NCBI RefSeq assembly: GCF_003814815.1
Contig: NZ_RKQQ01000001.1
Coordinates: 124,001-188,000 of the forward strand
Direction: 5' to 3'
Length of the DNA: 64,000 nt
Source of the DNA: Salisediminibacterium halotolerans
GTDB taxonomy: Bacteria > Bacillota > Bacilli > Bacillales > Salisediminibacteriaceae
The notes under the pieces were generated by a model. That model was given only the letters and a program-made list of their open reading frames with translations. It ran no database searches and was not told the DNA's origin. The position numbers and the translations under genes are program-made. Numbering within the stretch: position 1 is the stretch's first letter; each line of letters begins with the position of its first letter. Below, piece after piece: positions 24,228-32,407 of this stretch.

Positions 24228-24315
24228 CTATCGCTCACTCCTTTAGTTTAGCGTGAATGATCACGTTACAAAAATACCCATTCCCGGAGATTGGCATATA
24301 AAAACATCCGACAAA

Positions 24316-24352
24316 CGAAAAACCCGAACCGCCCTGCGGTCCGGGTTTTTCG
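24316..24352. terminator. Terminator downstream of the 24354 gene
   Basis: AAAAACCCG...CGGGTTTTT arms with an inner ACCGC/GCGGT pairing give a strong stem with T-runs on both strands. Confidence 0.85.
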
Positions 24353-24353
24353 T

Positions 24354-24725
24354 TTATTTTTGCGCGTACGGTCCAATCACATCGTGCACTTTGGCGCGCC
24401 ACGTTTTCACCCGCGGCTTGAGCGTAAATTGAATGATCTCGAGCACTTTTCCTACTTGCTCTTCTTCGTAAGCATTGACGACGTAATCGAACCCTTGCTG
24501 CACGGCCATCGCTTCCGATTTCAGCACTGTCGTGTCAATCTCGCCGCGAACTTTGGCGATTTCCTGGTTCGCGCTCATAAACCGTTTAATCACGCTCTCA
24601 ATCATCGCCGATGAGACTTTTAAATTGTTATCATTCAGCTGCTTGTGCAGCTGGGCCAACTCTTCTTCTAACAGATCCGCCAAACGCAACACTTCTTGGC
24701 AAACCTCGCGATCCTTTCGTTTCAT
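24354..24725 (-). CDS. Hypothetical helical cytoplasmic protein
   Basis: This 123-residue protein is mostly charged and predicted all-helical. It has no signal peptide or membrane helix and ends with Val-His-Asp-Val-Ile-Gly-Pro-Tyr-Ala. I do not recognise a family. ATG 24725 follows AAAGGAC at acceptable spacing; ATG 24746, seven codons upstream, is an alternative. It is monocistronic, between yhfK and a divergent small membrane protein gene, and is followed by a strong terminator. Codon use is like its neighbours, so it looks like a genuine native gene. Confidence 0.65.
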   Translation of the reverse strand: MKRKDREVCQEVLRLADLLEEELAQLHKQLNDNNLKVSSAMIESVIKRFMSANQEIAKVRGEIDTTVLKSEAMAVQQGFDYVVNAYEEEQVGKVLEIIQFTLKPRVKTWRAKVHDVIGPYAQK

Positions 24726-24846
24726 CGAAACACGTCCTTTTCCCATCGTAGTGTACGTTTCCCTCACCTATTTTACCACATAACAACGCTGACGTAAGAC
24801 CTTATGATCAATTCCCGGCGCTTAAAGGGAAAACTTGTGAATGAAC

Positions 24847-24872
24847 GTTTCACATTTTTAGTCAGCGGGCAA
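24847..24872 (+). promoter_or_regulatory. Candidate sigma-B promoter of the lmo0937-type gene
   Basis: GTTTCA at 24847-24852, a 14-base spacer, and GGGCAA at 24867-24872 resemble the sigma-B consensus (GTTTAA, 12-15, GGGTAT). It lies 54 bases before the ATG. Confidence 0.45.
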
Positions 24873-24925
24873 GGGTGCAGTACGCAATGATCATCAATAA
24901 AAATCACGAAAGGTGCTGAACACAC

Positions 24926-25066
24926 ATGTTTTGGACAATTATTGCCGTACTGCTTGTACTTTGGCTCCTCGGCTTCTCCTTTGAAATTGCCGGCGGGCTC
25001 ATTCACATTCTGCTCGTCGTCGCGCTCGTCGTCTTTATCATTAATCAAATTACCGGCAGGAGATAG
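24926..25066 (+). CDS. lmo0937 family small membrane protein
   Basis: This 46-residue protein is almost entirely two hydrophobic helices (Ile-Ile-Ala-Val-Leu-Leu-Val-Leu-Trp-Leu-Leu-Gly-Phe and Gly-Gly-Leu-Ile-His-Ile-Leu-Leu-Val-Val) and ends in Gly-Arg-Arg. This is the pattern of the lmo0937 family, tiny stress-associated membrane proteins found across Bacillales. AAAGGTG precedes the ATG. A sigma-B-like promoter upstream fits stress induction. An antisense frame covering the gene is a shadow. Confidence 0.8.
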   Translation: MFWTIIAVLLVLWLLGFSFEIAGGLIHILLVVALVVFIINQITGRR

Positions 25067-25069
25067 ATC

Positions 25070-25109
25070 AAACGGCCCGTATTCCTCGATGAGGAACAGC
25101 GGGCCGTTT
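25070..25109. terminator. Bidirectional terminator between the small membrane gene and the response regulator
   Basis: The arms AAACGGCCC and GGGCCGTTT, with a second inner stem TTCCTC/GAGGAA, lie between two convergent genes. Confidence 0.8.
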
Positions 25110-25740
25110 ATATAACGTTTAAATTTTTTATGCCGTATTGAATAAGTTCACTTTTGTTCGACAATTCCAGCTTATTCATGATGTTCGTCTTGTGCGTTTC
25201 AACTGTTTTCGGGCTGATCACAAGCCGTTCGGCAATCTGTTTATTCGTATACCCGAGCACCGTCAAATGAACAATTTCCTTTTCGCGCATGGAGAGGACA
25301 GAAAAGTGCTTGCCGCTGTTTTGAAACAGCCGCGCCAGCTGATCGTCCGACAGACCGACTTTATAGTATTTTTTCCCGCTCAATACCTGCTTTATCGCCT
25401 CGTACATATCGCTTCGATCGCTTTTTTTCAAAATAAAGCCTTCCGCCTGGAGCTCAGCCGCTTTTTTGACATACACTTCCTCATCATGCATCGAGAGAAA
25501 AATGATTTTTTTATCGGGAAACTCTTTTTTAATCCGCTCTGCGGCGGTTAAGCCGTCCAGCCCTTCAGGCATCGAAATATCGAGCAGGATCACATCCGGA
25601 TGATTGGCAGCGGTAAGGTACATCGCTTCCTCGCCGTCGCTTGCTTCACCGACGACGGCAATATCATCATACGCTTCCAAAAGCATGACGATCCCCCGGC
25701 GTATTAAGGCGTGATCATCGACAACCAACACGTTTATCAT
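25108..25740 (-). CDS. NarL/FixJ response regulator of the sulfur-block two-component system
   Basis: This 210-residue protein has a receiver domain with the acidic pair Asp8/Asp9 and phospho-acceptor Asp54 (Leu-Leu-Asp-Ile-Ser-Met-Pro). A LuxR-type helix-turn-helix follows in the last 65 residues (Leu-Ser-Met-Arg-Glu-Lys-Glu-Ile, Thr-Asn-Lys-Gln-Ile-Ala-Glu, Lys-Thr-Val-Glu-Thr-His). Its start overlaps the kinase stop by 4 bases, so the pair is co-translated. It likely regulates a nearby sulfur or redox gene set. The targets are not shown by sequence. Confidence 0.9.
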   Translation of the reverse strand: MINVLVVDDHALIRRGIVMLLEAYDDIAVVGEASDGEEAMYLTAANHPDVILLDISMPEGLDGLTAAERIKKEFPDKKIIFLSMHDEEVYVKKAAELQAEGFILKKSDRSDMYEAIKQVLSGKKYYKVGLSDDQLARLFQNSGKHFSVLSMREKEIVHLTVLGYTNKQIAERLVISPKTVETHKTNIMNKLELSNKSELIQYGIKNLNVI

Positions 25741-26774
25741 TCTTCTTCGCCCTCCTCTTGCACCGATACGTAAACGAGGACAGACGTCCCTTCGCCTGGT
25801 TCTGACAGCAGAGTGAATGTCCCGCCAAGCTGAGCGACGCGTTCTTCCATATGTTTCATCCCCAGCCCTTGATGTTTTCTTTCCTCTGTGTCAAACCCTC
25901 GGCCGTTATCATGAATATTTAAATACACGCCTGTGTCCGTTTCTTCAAGCAATACGCGCACGCTTGAGGCCTCGGCGTACTTATTGACATTGTGGAGCGC
26001 TTCTTGCAGAACACGGTAAAGGTTAATCTCGATATGATTCGGCAGACGCGAGGAGATGTTATGACAAAAATGAAAGATTGTTTCCGCATGCGTTTTTTGC
26101 TGCGTTTGCAGCAGTTCCTCCGCTGCCGCCACCAGCCCTAAGCGATCGAGACTTTTCGGCCGAAGCTGTGAAGAGTAAGACTTCACGTCTGCCATCACTT
26201 GATTCAATTCATTGCGCACCTCATGCACGTATTGGTGCACGCGCTCATCTTCAACGAACGACTCAATCGTCTGCAAGGCGATCGAAATCGAATACAACGA
26301 TTGACCGACGCCGTCATGCAGTTCCTGCGCGAGGCGCTGATGTTCCGTTTCTTTCGCTTCAATCAGCTTTTGAATCATCCACTTTGACATGCGGATTTCT
26401 TCTTCATGCTTTTTTTGCCGCTGATCGCGCAACACGAGCAAATACTCTTTCGCCCCGGAATCCGCTTCTTCATAAATCAACGCGGTGCTCATTTCGACAT
26501 CGACTTTCACCCCGTGATACGTCGGCATTTGCGATTTAAAATAAGGAACTTCTTCTTGTTCAATCAAATAACAGCGGTTCTCTCCGGCAGCGACCTCGCG
26601 TTCTTGGCAAAACTTGCAGTACGGAACTTGCTCTGCCAAGCCCCAGCCGGTCAGATGCCGGGCGGCCGGATTCATCATTAAAATGTTGCGCTCGTGATCC
26701 ATGATCAAGACGCCGTCTTGAATATTTTCGAAAATTTGCTTTAAATAGCGGTCTTCCAGCTGTAAAGATTTCAT
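25737..26774 (-). CDS. PAS sensor histidine kinase with NreB-like cysteine motif
   Basis: This is a 345-residue cytoplasmic kinase with no membrane helix. A PAS domain covers about residues 8-120 and carries Cys53-X2-Cys56-X11-Cys68. This is exactly the spacing of the first three iron-sulfur ligands of Staphylococcus NreB, but the fourth position (71) is Ile. A HisKA_3 dimerisation domain follows with His153 (Gln-Glu-Leu-His-Asp-Gly-Val-Gly-Gln), then an HATPase with Asp-Asn-Gly-Arg-Gly-Phe and Gly-Leu-Gly-Met. Soluble HisKA_3/PAS kinases of this type sense oxygen or redox state. Its position next to sulfide-oxidation genes suggests a redox or reactive-sulfur signal, which is inference. Confidence 0.88.
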   Translation of the reverse strand: MKSLQLEDRYLKQIFENIQDGVLIMDHERNILMMNPAARHLTGWGLAEQVPYCKFCQEREVAAGENRCYLIEQEEVPYFKSQMPTYHGVKVDVEMSTALIYEEADSGAKEYLLVLRDQRQKKHEEEIRMSKWMIQKLIEAKETEHQRLAQELHDGVGQSLYSISIALQTIESFVEDERVHQYVHEVRNELNQVMADVKSYSSQLRPKSLDRLGLVAAAEELLQTQQKTHAETIFHFCHNISSRLPNHIEINLYRVLQEALHNVNKYAEASSVRVLLEETDTGVYLNIHDNGRGFDTEERKHQGLGMKHMEERVAQLGGTFTLLSEPGEGTSVLVYVSVQEEGEEE

Positions 26775-26832
26775 CTATGATCACTCCGTCGGTTATTATC
26801 CGTCACTTTTATTGTACCGGATAACAACTGAA

Positions 26833-26886
26833 AAAAGAAACGTCAGCCGCTGCTAACGCGACAGCGAAGAGCGGCTGATCCGTTTC
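26833..26886 (-). terminator. Terminator of the sulfide-oxidation operon
   Basis: The arms AAACG.TCAGCCGCT and AGCGGCTGA..CGTTT pair across an AT-poor loop and are followed by TTTTTT on the minus strand, just past the stop of the gene at 26890. Confidence 0.8.
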
Positions 26887-26889
26887 CGG

Positions 26890-28317
26890 TTATGATGAAC
26901 TTGCAGCTGTCTGCGGGCGGACTCTTTCGGCCCAGGCATTGTAGCCGCCGGCGAGATTGACAACATCTTTAATACCGTTTGCCTGCAATACGCTGCAGGC
27001 AATCGCCGAGCGCAGACCGGAACCGCAATGAACGAGAATCGTTTGTCCAGTCGGGACTTCATTGAGCCGCTCCGGCAAGGTGCCGAGCATGAGATGCTGC
27101 GCCCCGGCGATATTTGCTTCATTGTATTCCGATAGATTGCGGACATCGAGCACAGCGACATGATCTTTTTTCATCTCTTCAGCCGCTTGTTCCGGCTCGA
27201 TCTCAGGAAAGCTTTCGTTTTCGGCGGATTGCGCGAGCGCCGTTTCTGCTTGCATTACCGCTTCAGCGGTATCGATTCCGACCGATTGAAGCGCGGTGAT
27301 AATCTCCTGTAACGATTGCCCTTCGCCGACGAGCAATACGAGCGGGCGGTCATAATCGACGAGCCAGCCGGCCCAATTCGGAAACGATCCGCCGAACGGA
27401 ATATTGATCGTCCCGGGAAGATGCCCGGCGGCAAACTGCGTATAATCACGCGTATCAATCACTTGCATGCCTTTGTCGATGCTTGCTTTCACTTCAGCAG
27501 CGTCTGTCAGTTCCTCGGGCGGAGCAAGTTCCTTTACAAGCGCCGGGCCGACTTTGTTGACGTGCTTCATGACAGCAAAATACGAAGGCGGTTCCGGCTG
27601 ACCGTCGATCAAATCGCGGGCAAACTGTTCTTTATCCGCGTATTGCAGCGCCCAGTTAAAGCGCTTTTCATAACCGGTTGTCGATGACGGCACCGCGCCG
27701 AGCGATTTGCCGCAGGCGCTCCCGGCGCCGTGAGCCGGCCAAACTTGCAAGAAATCCGGCAGCAGTTTAAACCGTTCTAATGAATCGAACATTTCATAAG
27801 CGCCCGCTAACGAGGTGCCTTCAATCCCGGCTGCTTTTTCCAGCAGATCAGGCCGGCCGATATCTCCGGCGAAAACAAAATCGCCGGTGAAAATGCCGAT
27901 CGGCTCATCCGCCTGCGCGCCGCCGTCGGTTAATAAAAAGGAAATGCTCTCCGGCGTATGCCCCGGCGTGTGCATCACTTCAAACGTCAAATTCCCGAGA
28001 GTAAAGCTGTCGCCGTCTTTTACCAGCTGATGCGGCAGGCCGTCCAAATACCCGTATTTCCAGTTTTCGTCCCCTTCATCTGATAAATACAGCGTCGCGT
28101 TAAGACGCTCCGCCATCTCCCGCACCCCCGACACATAATCGGCATGAATATGCGTTTCCAGCGCACCGACAATCTCAAGCCCTTCCGCTTCAGCCGCTTC
28201 GAGGTAAGGCGCGATATCCCGCGCCGGATCGACAATCACCGCTTCCCCTTTCGCCTGACAGCCGACCATATACGACGCTTGCGCCAACTTTTTATCGTAA
28301 AAATATTTCAGCAACAT
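26890..28317 (-). CDS. Persulfide dioxygenase / rhodanese fusion (CstB-like)
   Basis: This is a 475-residue fusion. Residues 1-250 form an ETHE1-type MBL domain with His56-Ile-His58-Ala-Asp60, His120, Asp146 and His196. The usual last His of HxHxDH is Tyr61, as in single-iron persulfide dioxygenases of this subgroup. Two rhodanese domains follow. The first (about 283-350) has no Cys in its active-site loop and is probably structural. The second (about 385-470) has Cys431-Gly-Ser-Gly-Leu-Arg, an active loop. The protein should oxidise persulfides from sulfide:quinone reductase to sulfite or thiosulfate. I chose ATG 28317 after AAAGGGG. It is the third gene of the sqr operon. Confidence 0.87.
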   Translation of the reverse strand: MLLKYFYDKKLAQASYMVGCQAKGEAVIVDPARDIAPYLEAAEAEGLEIVGALETHIHADYVSGVREMAERLNATLYLSDEGDENWKYGYLDGLPHQLVKDGDSFTLGNLTFEVMHTPGHTPESISFLLTDGGAQADEPIGIFTGDFVFAGDIGRPDLLEKAAGIEGTSLAGAYEMFDSLERFKLLPDFLQVWPAHGAGSACGKSLGAVPSSTTGYEKRFNWALQYADKEQFARDLIDGQPEPPSYFAVMKHVNKVGPALVKELAPPEELTDAAEVKASIDKGMQVIDTRDYTQFAAGHLPGTINIPFGGSFPNWAGWLVDYDRPLVLLVGEGQSLQEIITALQSVGIDTAEAVMQAETALAQSAENESFPEIEPEQAAEEMKKDHVAVLDVRNLSEYNEANIAGAQHLMLGTLPERLNEVPTGQTILVHCGSGLRSAIACSVLQANGIKDVVNLAGGYNAWAERVRPQTAASSS

Positions 28318-28383
28318 CTGTAAAACCCCTTTGTGCAAAAATTAAAATTCCAACCGTTTAGAAAAAACCTCGTCCGCTTCTGC

Positions 28384-28932
28384 TTACTTTTGATTCATTA
28401 CTTGTAAAGCCGCTTTCGTGTACCGCAGCCCTTGCTGTACAGACGGGTCTTTGATCCATTTCATCACCGTAAAGATCGAAATCTGCTCGTTTTTGTTTTC
28501 CTCAGCAATCTCCTGAATCTGATCTGCTTTGTTCCAGAGCTCTTTGCCTTTTTTCATCACGGTGCTTTCTTCTGCGACGTCGGCGATGTAGGCGAGCGAC
28601 TCCTGATCGTTCATGACGCTTTCCGCAAACGTTGCCGCCTGTTCAACCTGCTCTGTGAGTTTCAGCAGGACCGGCATCTTCCCGATCAGCTGCCCAAGCG
28701 CCTCGATACTTTCCTGGTCAATCGACGAGAGGCTGAGCTGATCTTCGACGTGATCCATCGATGTCCGGTCTTGAAAGGTTTGCTGGCCGAATTGGACGAA
28801 TTGATCGATCGATTCGACAGCCGCTTCGATTTCCGGAAGCTTGCGCAATAAATACGCCATCGACGCCTGCACCTCTTCGTCCTGAAGCGGTTCCGCCCAG
28901 CGCGGTTCGTTTCGTGCTGCATGGCTTGCCAT
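28384..28932 (-). CDS. DUF1641 protein of the sulfide operon
   Basis: This 182-residue, mostly helical protein has repeated acidic-hydrophobic segments and a C-terminal Gly-Leu-Arg-Tyr-Thr-Lys-Ala-Ala. This matches DUF1641, a family found next to sulfide:quinone reductases and formate dehydrogenases in Firmicutes (YrhD in B. subtilis). A structural or membrane-recruiting role for the reductase is often proposed but not proven. ATG 28932 follows AAAGGAGTG. It lies between the reductase and the dioxygenase genes on one transcript. Confidence 0.8.
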   Translation of the reverse strand: MASHAARNEPRWAEPLQDEEVQASMAYLLRKLPEIEAAVESIDQFVQFGQQTFQDRTSMDHVEDQLSLSSIDQESIEALGQLIGKMPVLLKLTEQVEQAATFAESVMNDQESLAYIADVAEESTVMKKGKELWNKADQIQEIAEENKNEQISIFTVMKWIKDPSVQQGLRYTKAALQVMNQK

Positions 28933-28971
28933 TGCAATCACTCCTTTAGTGAGTAGTCAGTGCCGGGTTCT

Positions 28972-30165
28972 TTATATGACGCCCTTTAGCATGCCGTTCC
29001 AATAAATAATCGGCAGAAAATCTTTTTTCATGTGATACATGCTTCGGCGCTCTACCGCCTGATTAAACGGCATCGATTCTTTCGGTTCTTTGAAATAATC
29101 GAATTCTGCCAAAATGAGCGAGCGGTATCCGGTGACGATCGGACACGAACTGTAACCGTCGTAGAACGCATCCATCGGGCCGTTTTTCAACAGCGCTAAA
29201 ATATTTTCCGCGACGACCGGGGCCTGCTTGCGAATCGCTGCCCCGGTTTTGGACGTCGGCAGATTGCTCGCATCACCGAGGCCGAAAACATTTTCATATT
29301 TTGTATGCTGCAGGGTGTGCTTGTGCACATCGACCCAGCCGCCTTCACCGGCGAGCGGACTTTCCGCCAAAAAGGCCGGGGCGCGCATCGGCGGCGTGAC
29401 GTGGAGCATGTCAAACGAGGTCGTAAACGTTTCGCCCGTATCGAGATTTTCAAAGACCGCTTCTTTTTCTTCTCCGCGCACTTCGATCAAGTTCGTGCGG
29501 AAATTCGCCTGGATTTGTTTTCGGTCGATCACTTTTTCGAGCGCTTGTTTATATTCTTCGACGTCAAAAATCCCCGGATTCGCAGAATTAAACGTGATCT
29601 CTGTTTGACCGCGCACGCCGCGGTGACTGAACGCTTCATCGGCTAAATACATGATCTTTTGCGGCGCGCCGCCGCATTTTACCGGGGAATTCGGGTGCGT
29701 AAACACCGCTTTGCCGCCGCTGAAATTGCGAATCGTCTGCCACGTATAATCGACGGTTTCATACGAATAGTTGCTGCAGACGCCGTTTTTGCCGAGCGTC
29801 TCTTGCAGTCCTTTAATTCCTTGCCAATCAATGTCAATGCCGGGCGCAACAACGAGGTAGTCGTAACTGATCGTCTGGCCTTGCGCGGTATGGACTTGGT
29901 TTTGTTCCGGGTCAAACGAACTGACTGCATCTTGAATGTGGTGCGTGCCAAACGGGATGACCGCTTCCATGTCGCGTTTTGAGAATTCCTTCTTCGCCGC
30001 ACCGCCGCCGACCAGCGTCCAGAGCGGCTGATAAAAATGATGCTCGGCCGGGTCGATTAACGCAATGTCGTGGCGAAACGCGCTCGACTGGCGAAGAAGC
30101 CGCGAGGCAACACTGATTCCGGCGCTTCCTGCACCGATAATTAAAATTCTGAAATGAGGGTTCAT
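28972..30165 (-). CDS. sqr: Sulfide:quinone oxidoreductase
   Basis: This 397-residue flavoprotein has an FAD motif Gly-Ala-Gly-Ser-Ala-Gly at 11-16, a second Val-Ala-Pro-Gly segment near 106, and Gly-Leu-Gly-Asp-Ala-Ser at 295-300. Cys130, Cys164 (in Val-Lys-Cys-Gly-Gly-Ala-Pro) and Cys341 (Ser-Ser-Cys-Pro) are placed as in type II (HMT2-like) reductases, where the last two carry the polysulfide. It oxidises sulfide at the membrane face and passes electrons to menaquinone. I chose ATG 30165 after GGAGGAGG. It is the first gene of the operon, with DUF1641 and dioxygenase genes downstream. Confidence 0.9.
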   Translation of the reverse strand: MNPHFRILIIGAGSAGISVASRLLRQSSAFRHDIALIDPAEHHFYQPLWTLVGGGAAKKEFSKRDMEAVIPFGTHHIQDAVSSFDPEQNQVHTAQGQTISYDYLVVAPGIDIDWQGIKGLQETLGKNGVCSNYSYETVDYTWQTIRNFSGGKAVFTHPNSPVKCGGAPQKIMYLADEAFSHRGVRGQTEITFNSANPGIFDVEEYKQALEKVIDRKQIQANFRTNLIEVRGEEKEAVFENLDTGETFTTSFDMLHVTPPMRAPAFLAESPLAGEGGWVDVHKHTLQHTKYENVFGLGDASNLPTSKTGAAIRKQAPVVAENILALLKNGPMDAFYDGYSSCPIVTGYRSLILAEFDYFKEPKESMPFNQAVERRSMYHMKKDFLPIIYWNGMLKGVI

Positions 30166-30209
30166 AACAGATCCTCCTCCAATGTATAGTCTTGAATCGC
30201 TTTCCACTG

Positions 30210-30224
30210 TTAACAACTTGTTAA
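30210..30224. promoter_or_regulatory. Palindrome upstream of sqr (candidate operator)
   Basis: TTAACAA-C-TTGTTAA is a perfect 7+1+7 inverted repeat 45 bases upstream of the sqr ATG, near AT-rich TATAAC/TATAAA promoter-like motifs. It could bind a persulfide-sensing repressor or the adjacent response regulator. No repressor gene is adjacent. Confidence 0.4.
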
Positions 30225-30313
30225 TGTTTATATGGTTATAATAATGGCAATTTTGTGAACAGACCATCCGGAAAAACCCTTAGCTTTGAGAGCGTTTTCA
30301 TTTTTCGGACAAG

Positions 30314-30358
30314 AAAAACCGCGCTCGCAGTCCTGTCAGACGCAGAGCGCGGTTTTTT
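30314..30358. terminator. Terminator of the SulP gene
   Basis: The arms AAAAACCGCGCTC and GAGCGCGGTTTTTT have an 18-base loop. They form T-runs on both strands between the SulP gene end and the sqr promoter. Confidence 0.85.
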
Positions 30359-30385
30359 AAAGTGAAAAATGAAGCGGTTTTTCGG

Positions 30386-32056
30386 TTACTGATTTGTTTC
30401 CAGCGCGGTCAGCGCTTGTTCGATCGAGGCAAAGTCGTAAGCCTGTCGCCGTTTTTGCTCCCAGGAAGCGTGGTTCAGTTTTTTGCGCACCGTTTCTTTC
30501 ATATTCGCAATCGCGACTGCAACATCGGCCGCTTCGTAGTCTGCGATGATCTCTTCTAAGCTTTGCAGCGCAGTCGCATCGATGTAGTTGACGCCCCTGA
30601 AATCAAGAATCACCCGCTTGACATCAGTGAGATCCGCGCGCATGCCGGCGAATTTTTCTTCTAAATACGGCGCGTTCGCGAAATACAGCGATGCATCAAT
30701 GCGAATAATCACGGTGCCGGGATATTTTTCCGCCTGCGGATCGACGCGAATATCTTTGTAGTCAGCGCTGTCTTTTGAAAATCCGAGCTCGGCCAGATAC
30801 GGAAACGAACTTTTCACAATTAAAATAAGCAGCGAAGCCGCAACGCCGAGCAAGATGCCTTCTTCGATCCCGAGAATTAATGTTCCGCTAAATGTCGTCA
30901 GCCACACGGCGCCGTCGATCCGGCTTATGCTGAACAAGTGTTTCATCTCTTTGAAGTCAATTAAATTGTAAACGGCGACGAGAATGATCGCCGCTAGTAC
31001 TGCGTTCGGCAAAAAATAAAACCACTCGGTAAAAAACAGCAGCGTCAAAATGATGATCACAGCGCTGATGAGACTGGCAAGCGGAGTTTTCGCCCCGGAC
31101 TGATAATTGACCGCCGAGCGGGAAAAGCCGCCGGTCACGGGGTATGCGGAAAAAAATGAGCCGCCGATGTTCGCCGTTCCTAACGCAATCAGTTCTTTGT
31201 TCGGCGTGATTTTATACTTTTCTTTCGCCGCAATCATTTTTGCCATGGCAATGGATTCCATAAAACCGATCAGCGCAATCGTCACTGCGAGCGGCAATAA
31301 CGTCCCTATCAGCTCAAAGCTCAGTTCCGGCACGGAAAACGACGGGAGCCCCGCCGGCACGTTGCCGACGATATCGACACCGGTGTGATGCAAGTTGAGG
31401 CTGTTAACGAACAGAATCATCACAAAGACGACGATTAACGGCGCGGGAATTTTCGGCGATTGTTTTTTCAGCAAAATGATCAGGAGGATACTGACAGCGC
31501 CGATAAAAAAACTGATGAGATGAATATCACCGATTCGCTGCACCGTTTCCACTAAGCGGAGAAAAACGTTGTCGCTCCCGGCAAATTCGAAGCCGAATAA
31601 ATGATCGAATTGGCTCACGCCGATAATAATCGCCGCCGCGGACGTGAAGCCGCTGATCACGGCATGCGAAATAAAATTGACAATAAACCCTAACTTACAA
31701 AGCCCCATCACGAGCTGAATGATACCGATCATCAGCATGAGCAAAAGCACTAAACTGATGTATTCGTCTGTTCCCGGCTCAGCGATCGTTGAGACACCGG
31801 CGAGAACAAGAAGCGAGACCATCGCCACCGGTCCGACCGACAGCTGGCGGGAAGTGCCTAACAAAGCATAAAGAATTAACGGAATCGTCGAGGCATACAG
31901 CCCGACAACTGGCGGAAGGCCGGCAAGCATCGCGTAAGCCATGCCTTGCGGGATTAACATGATCGCAACAATTAAACCGGCTTGCAAATCGCCGGAGAGA
32001 TCGTCGCGCTTATAATTCGGCAGCCACTCCGCTGCAGGTAGAAAACGTTTCAGCAT
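30386..32056 (-). CDS. SulP family anion permease with STAS domain
   Basis: This is a 556-residue protein. An N-terminal membrane region of 10-12 helices carries the SulP signature (Ile-Pro-Gln-Gly-Met-Ala-Tyr-Ala near 38-45, and Gly-Thr-Ser-Arg-Gln-Leu-Ser-Val-Gly-Pro). A cytoplasmic STAS domain occupies about 430-540 (Asp-Phe-Arg-Gly-Val-Asn-Tyr-Ile-Asp-Ala-Thr). Members carry sulfate, bicarbonate or other anions. Location next to the sulfide-oxidation operon suggests movement of sulfate or sulfite, but bicarbonate uptake cannot be excluded. It is transcribed separately, with its own terminator. Confidence 0.88.
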   Translation of the reverse strand: MLKRFLPAAEWLPNYKRDDLSGDLQAGLIVAIMLIPQGMAYAMLAGLPPVVGLYASTIPLILYALLGTSRQLSVGPVAMVSLLVLAGVSTIAEPGTDEYISLVLLLMLMIGIIQLVMGLCKLGFIVNFISHAVISGFTSAAAIIIGVSQFDHLFGFEFAGSDNVFLRLVETVQRIGDIHLISFFIGAVSILLIILLKKQSPKIPAPLIVVFVMILFVNSLNLHHTGVDIVGNVPAGLPSFSVPELSFELIGTLLPLAVTIALIGFMESIAMAKMIAAKEKYKITPNKELIALGTANIGGSFFSAYPVTGGFSRSAVNYQSGAKTPLASLISAVIIILTLLFFTEWFYFLPNAVLAAIILVAVYNLIDFKEMKHLFSISRIDGAVWLTTFSGTLILGIEEGILLGVAASLLILIVKSSFPYLAELGFSKDSADYKDIRVDPQAEKYPGTVIIRIDASLYFANAPYLEEKFAGMRADLTDVKRVILDFRGVNYIDATALQSLEEIIADYEAADVAVAIANMKETVRKKLNHASWEQKRRQAYDFASIEQALTALETNQ

Positions 32057-32407
32057 TTTTTTCTAAGCCCCTTTACCTTTCGTCCGTGTAGAAACTGTCT
32101 CAACAGCATTCCCTGTTGATCTTATACGACCTGCTGAACGAATGAACATCGGGCGTCCCCCGTAATTTTATTTCAGCGCGAGCTGATCTGTGCTGAATAC
32201 AAGCAAACTCGACGGTTTCGCCCGGGCAGGCCTTTTCTATTTTATTTCGTACAACGAAAGTTTGACGAAACGTCCGCGTCTGCATTCCTTTCTAAGTCAT
32301 GTAACGCAATTTTCCGTAAAACGTTCCAAAAATTTTCTGAAAAATGTAAAATTTGATGTGTTGGACGCTTGGCGTCTGATCAAACGAACGACAGGGGGAA
32401 TGGTTTC
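32057..32407. other. Intergenic region between SulP and the protease gene
   Basis: This is a divergent promoter region of about 350 bases. It is AT-rich near the protease (AAAATTTTCTGAAAAATGTAAAATTTGATG), with no good -35/-10 pair that I can defend. A small stem CAACAGCATTCCCTGTTG lies at the SulP end. No gene is seen. Confidence 0.4.

Noticed and set aside
24773-25048. 91-residue leftward frame
   Set aside because: It is antisense to the 46-residue lmo0937-type gene, which has a ribosome binding site and a typical two-helix sequence.
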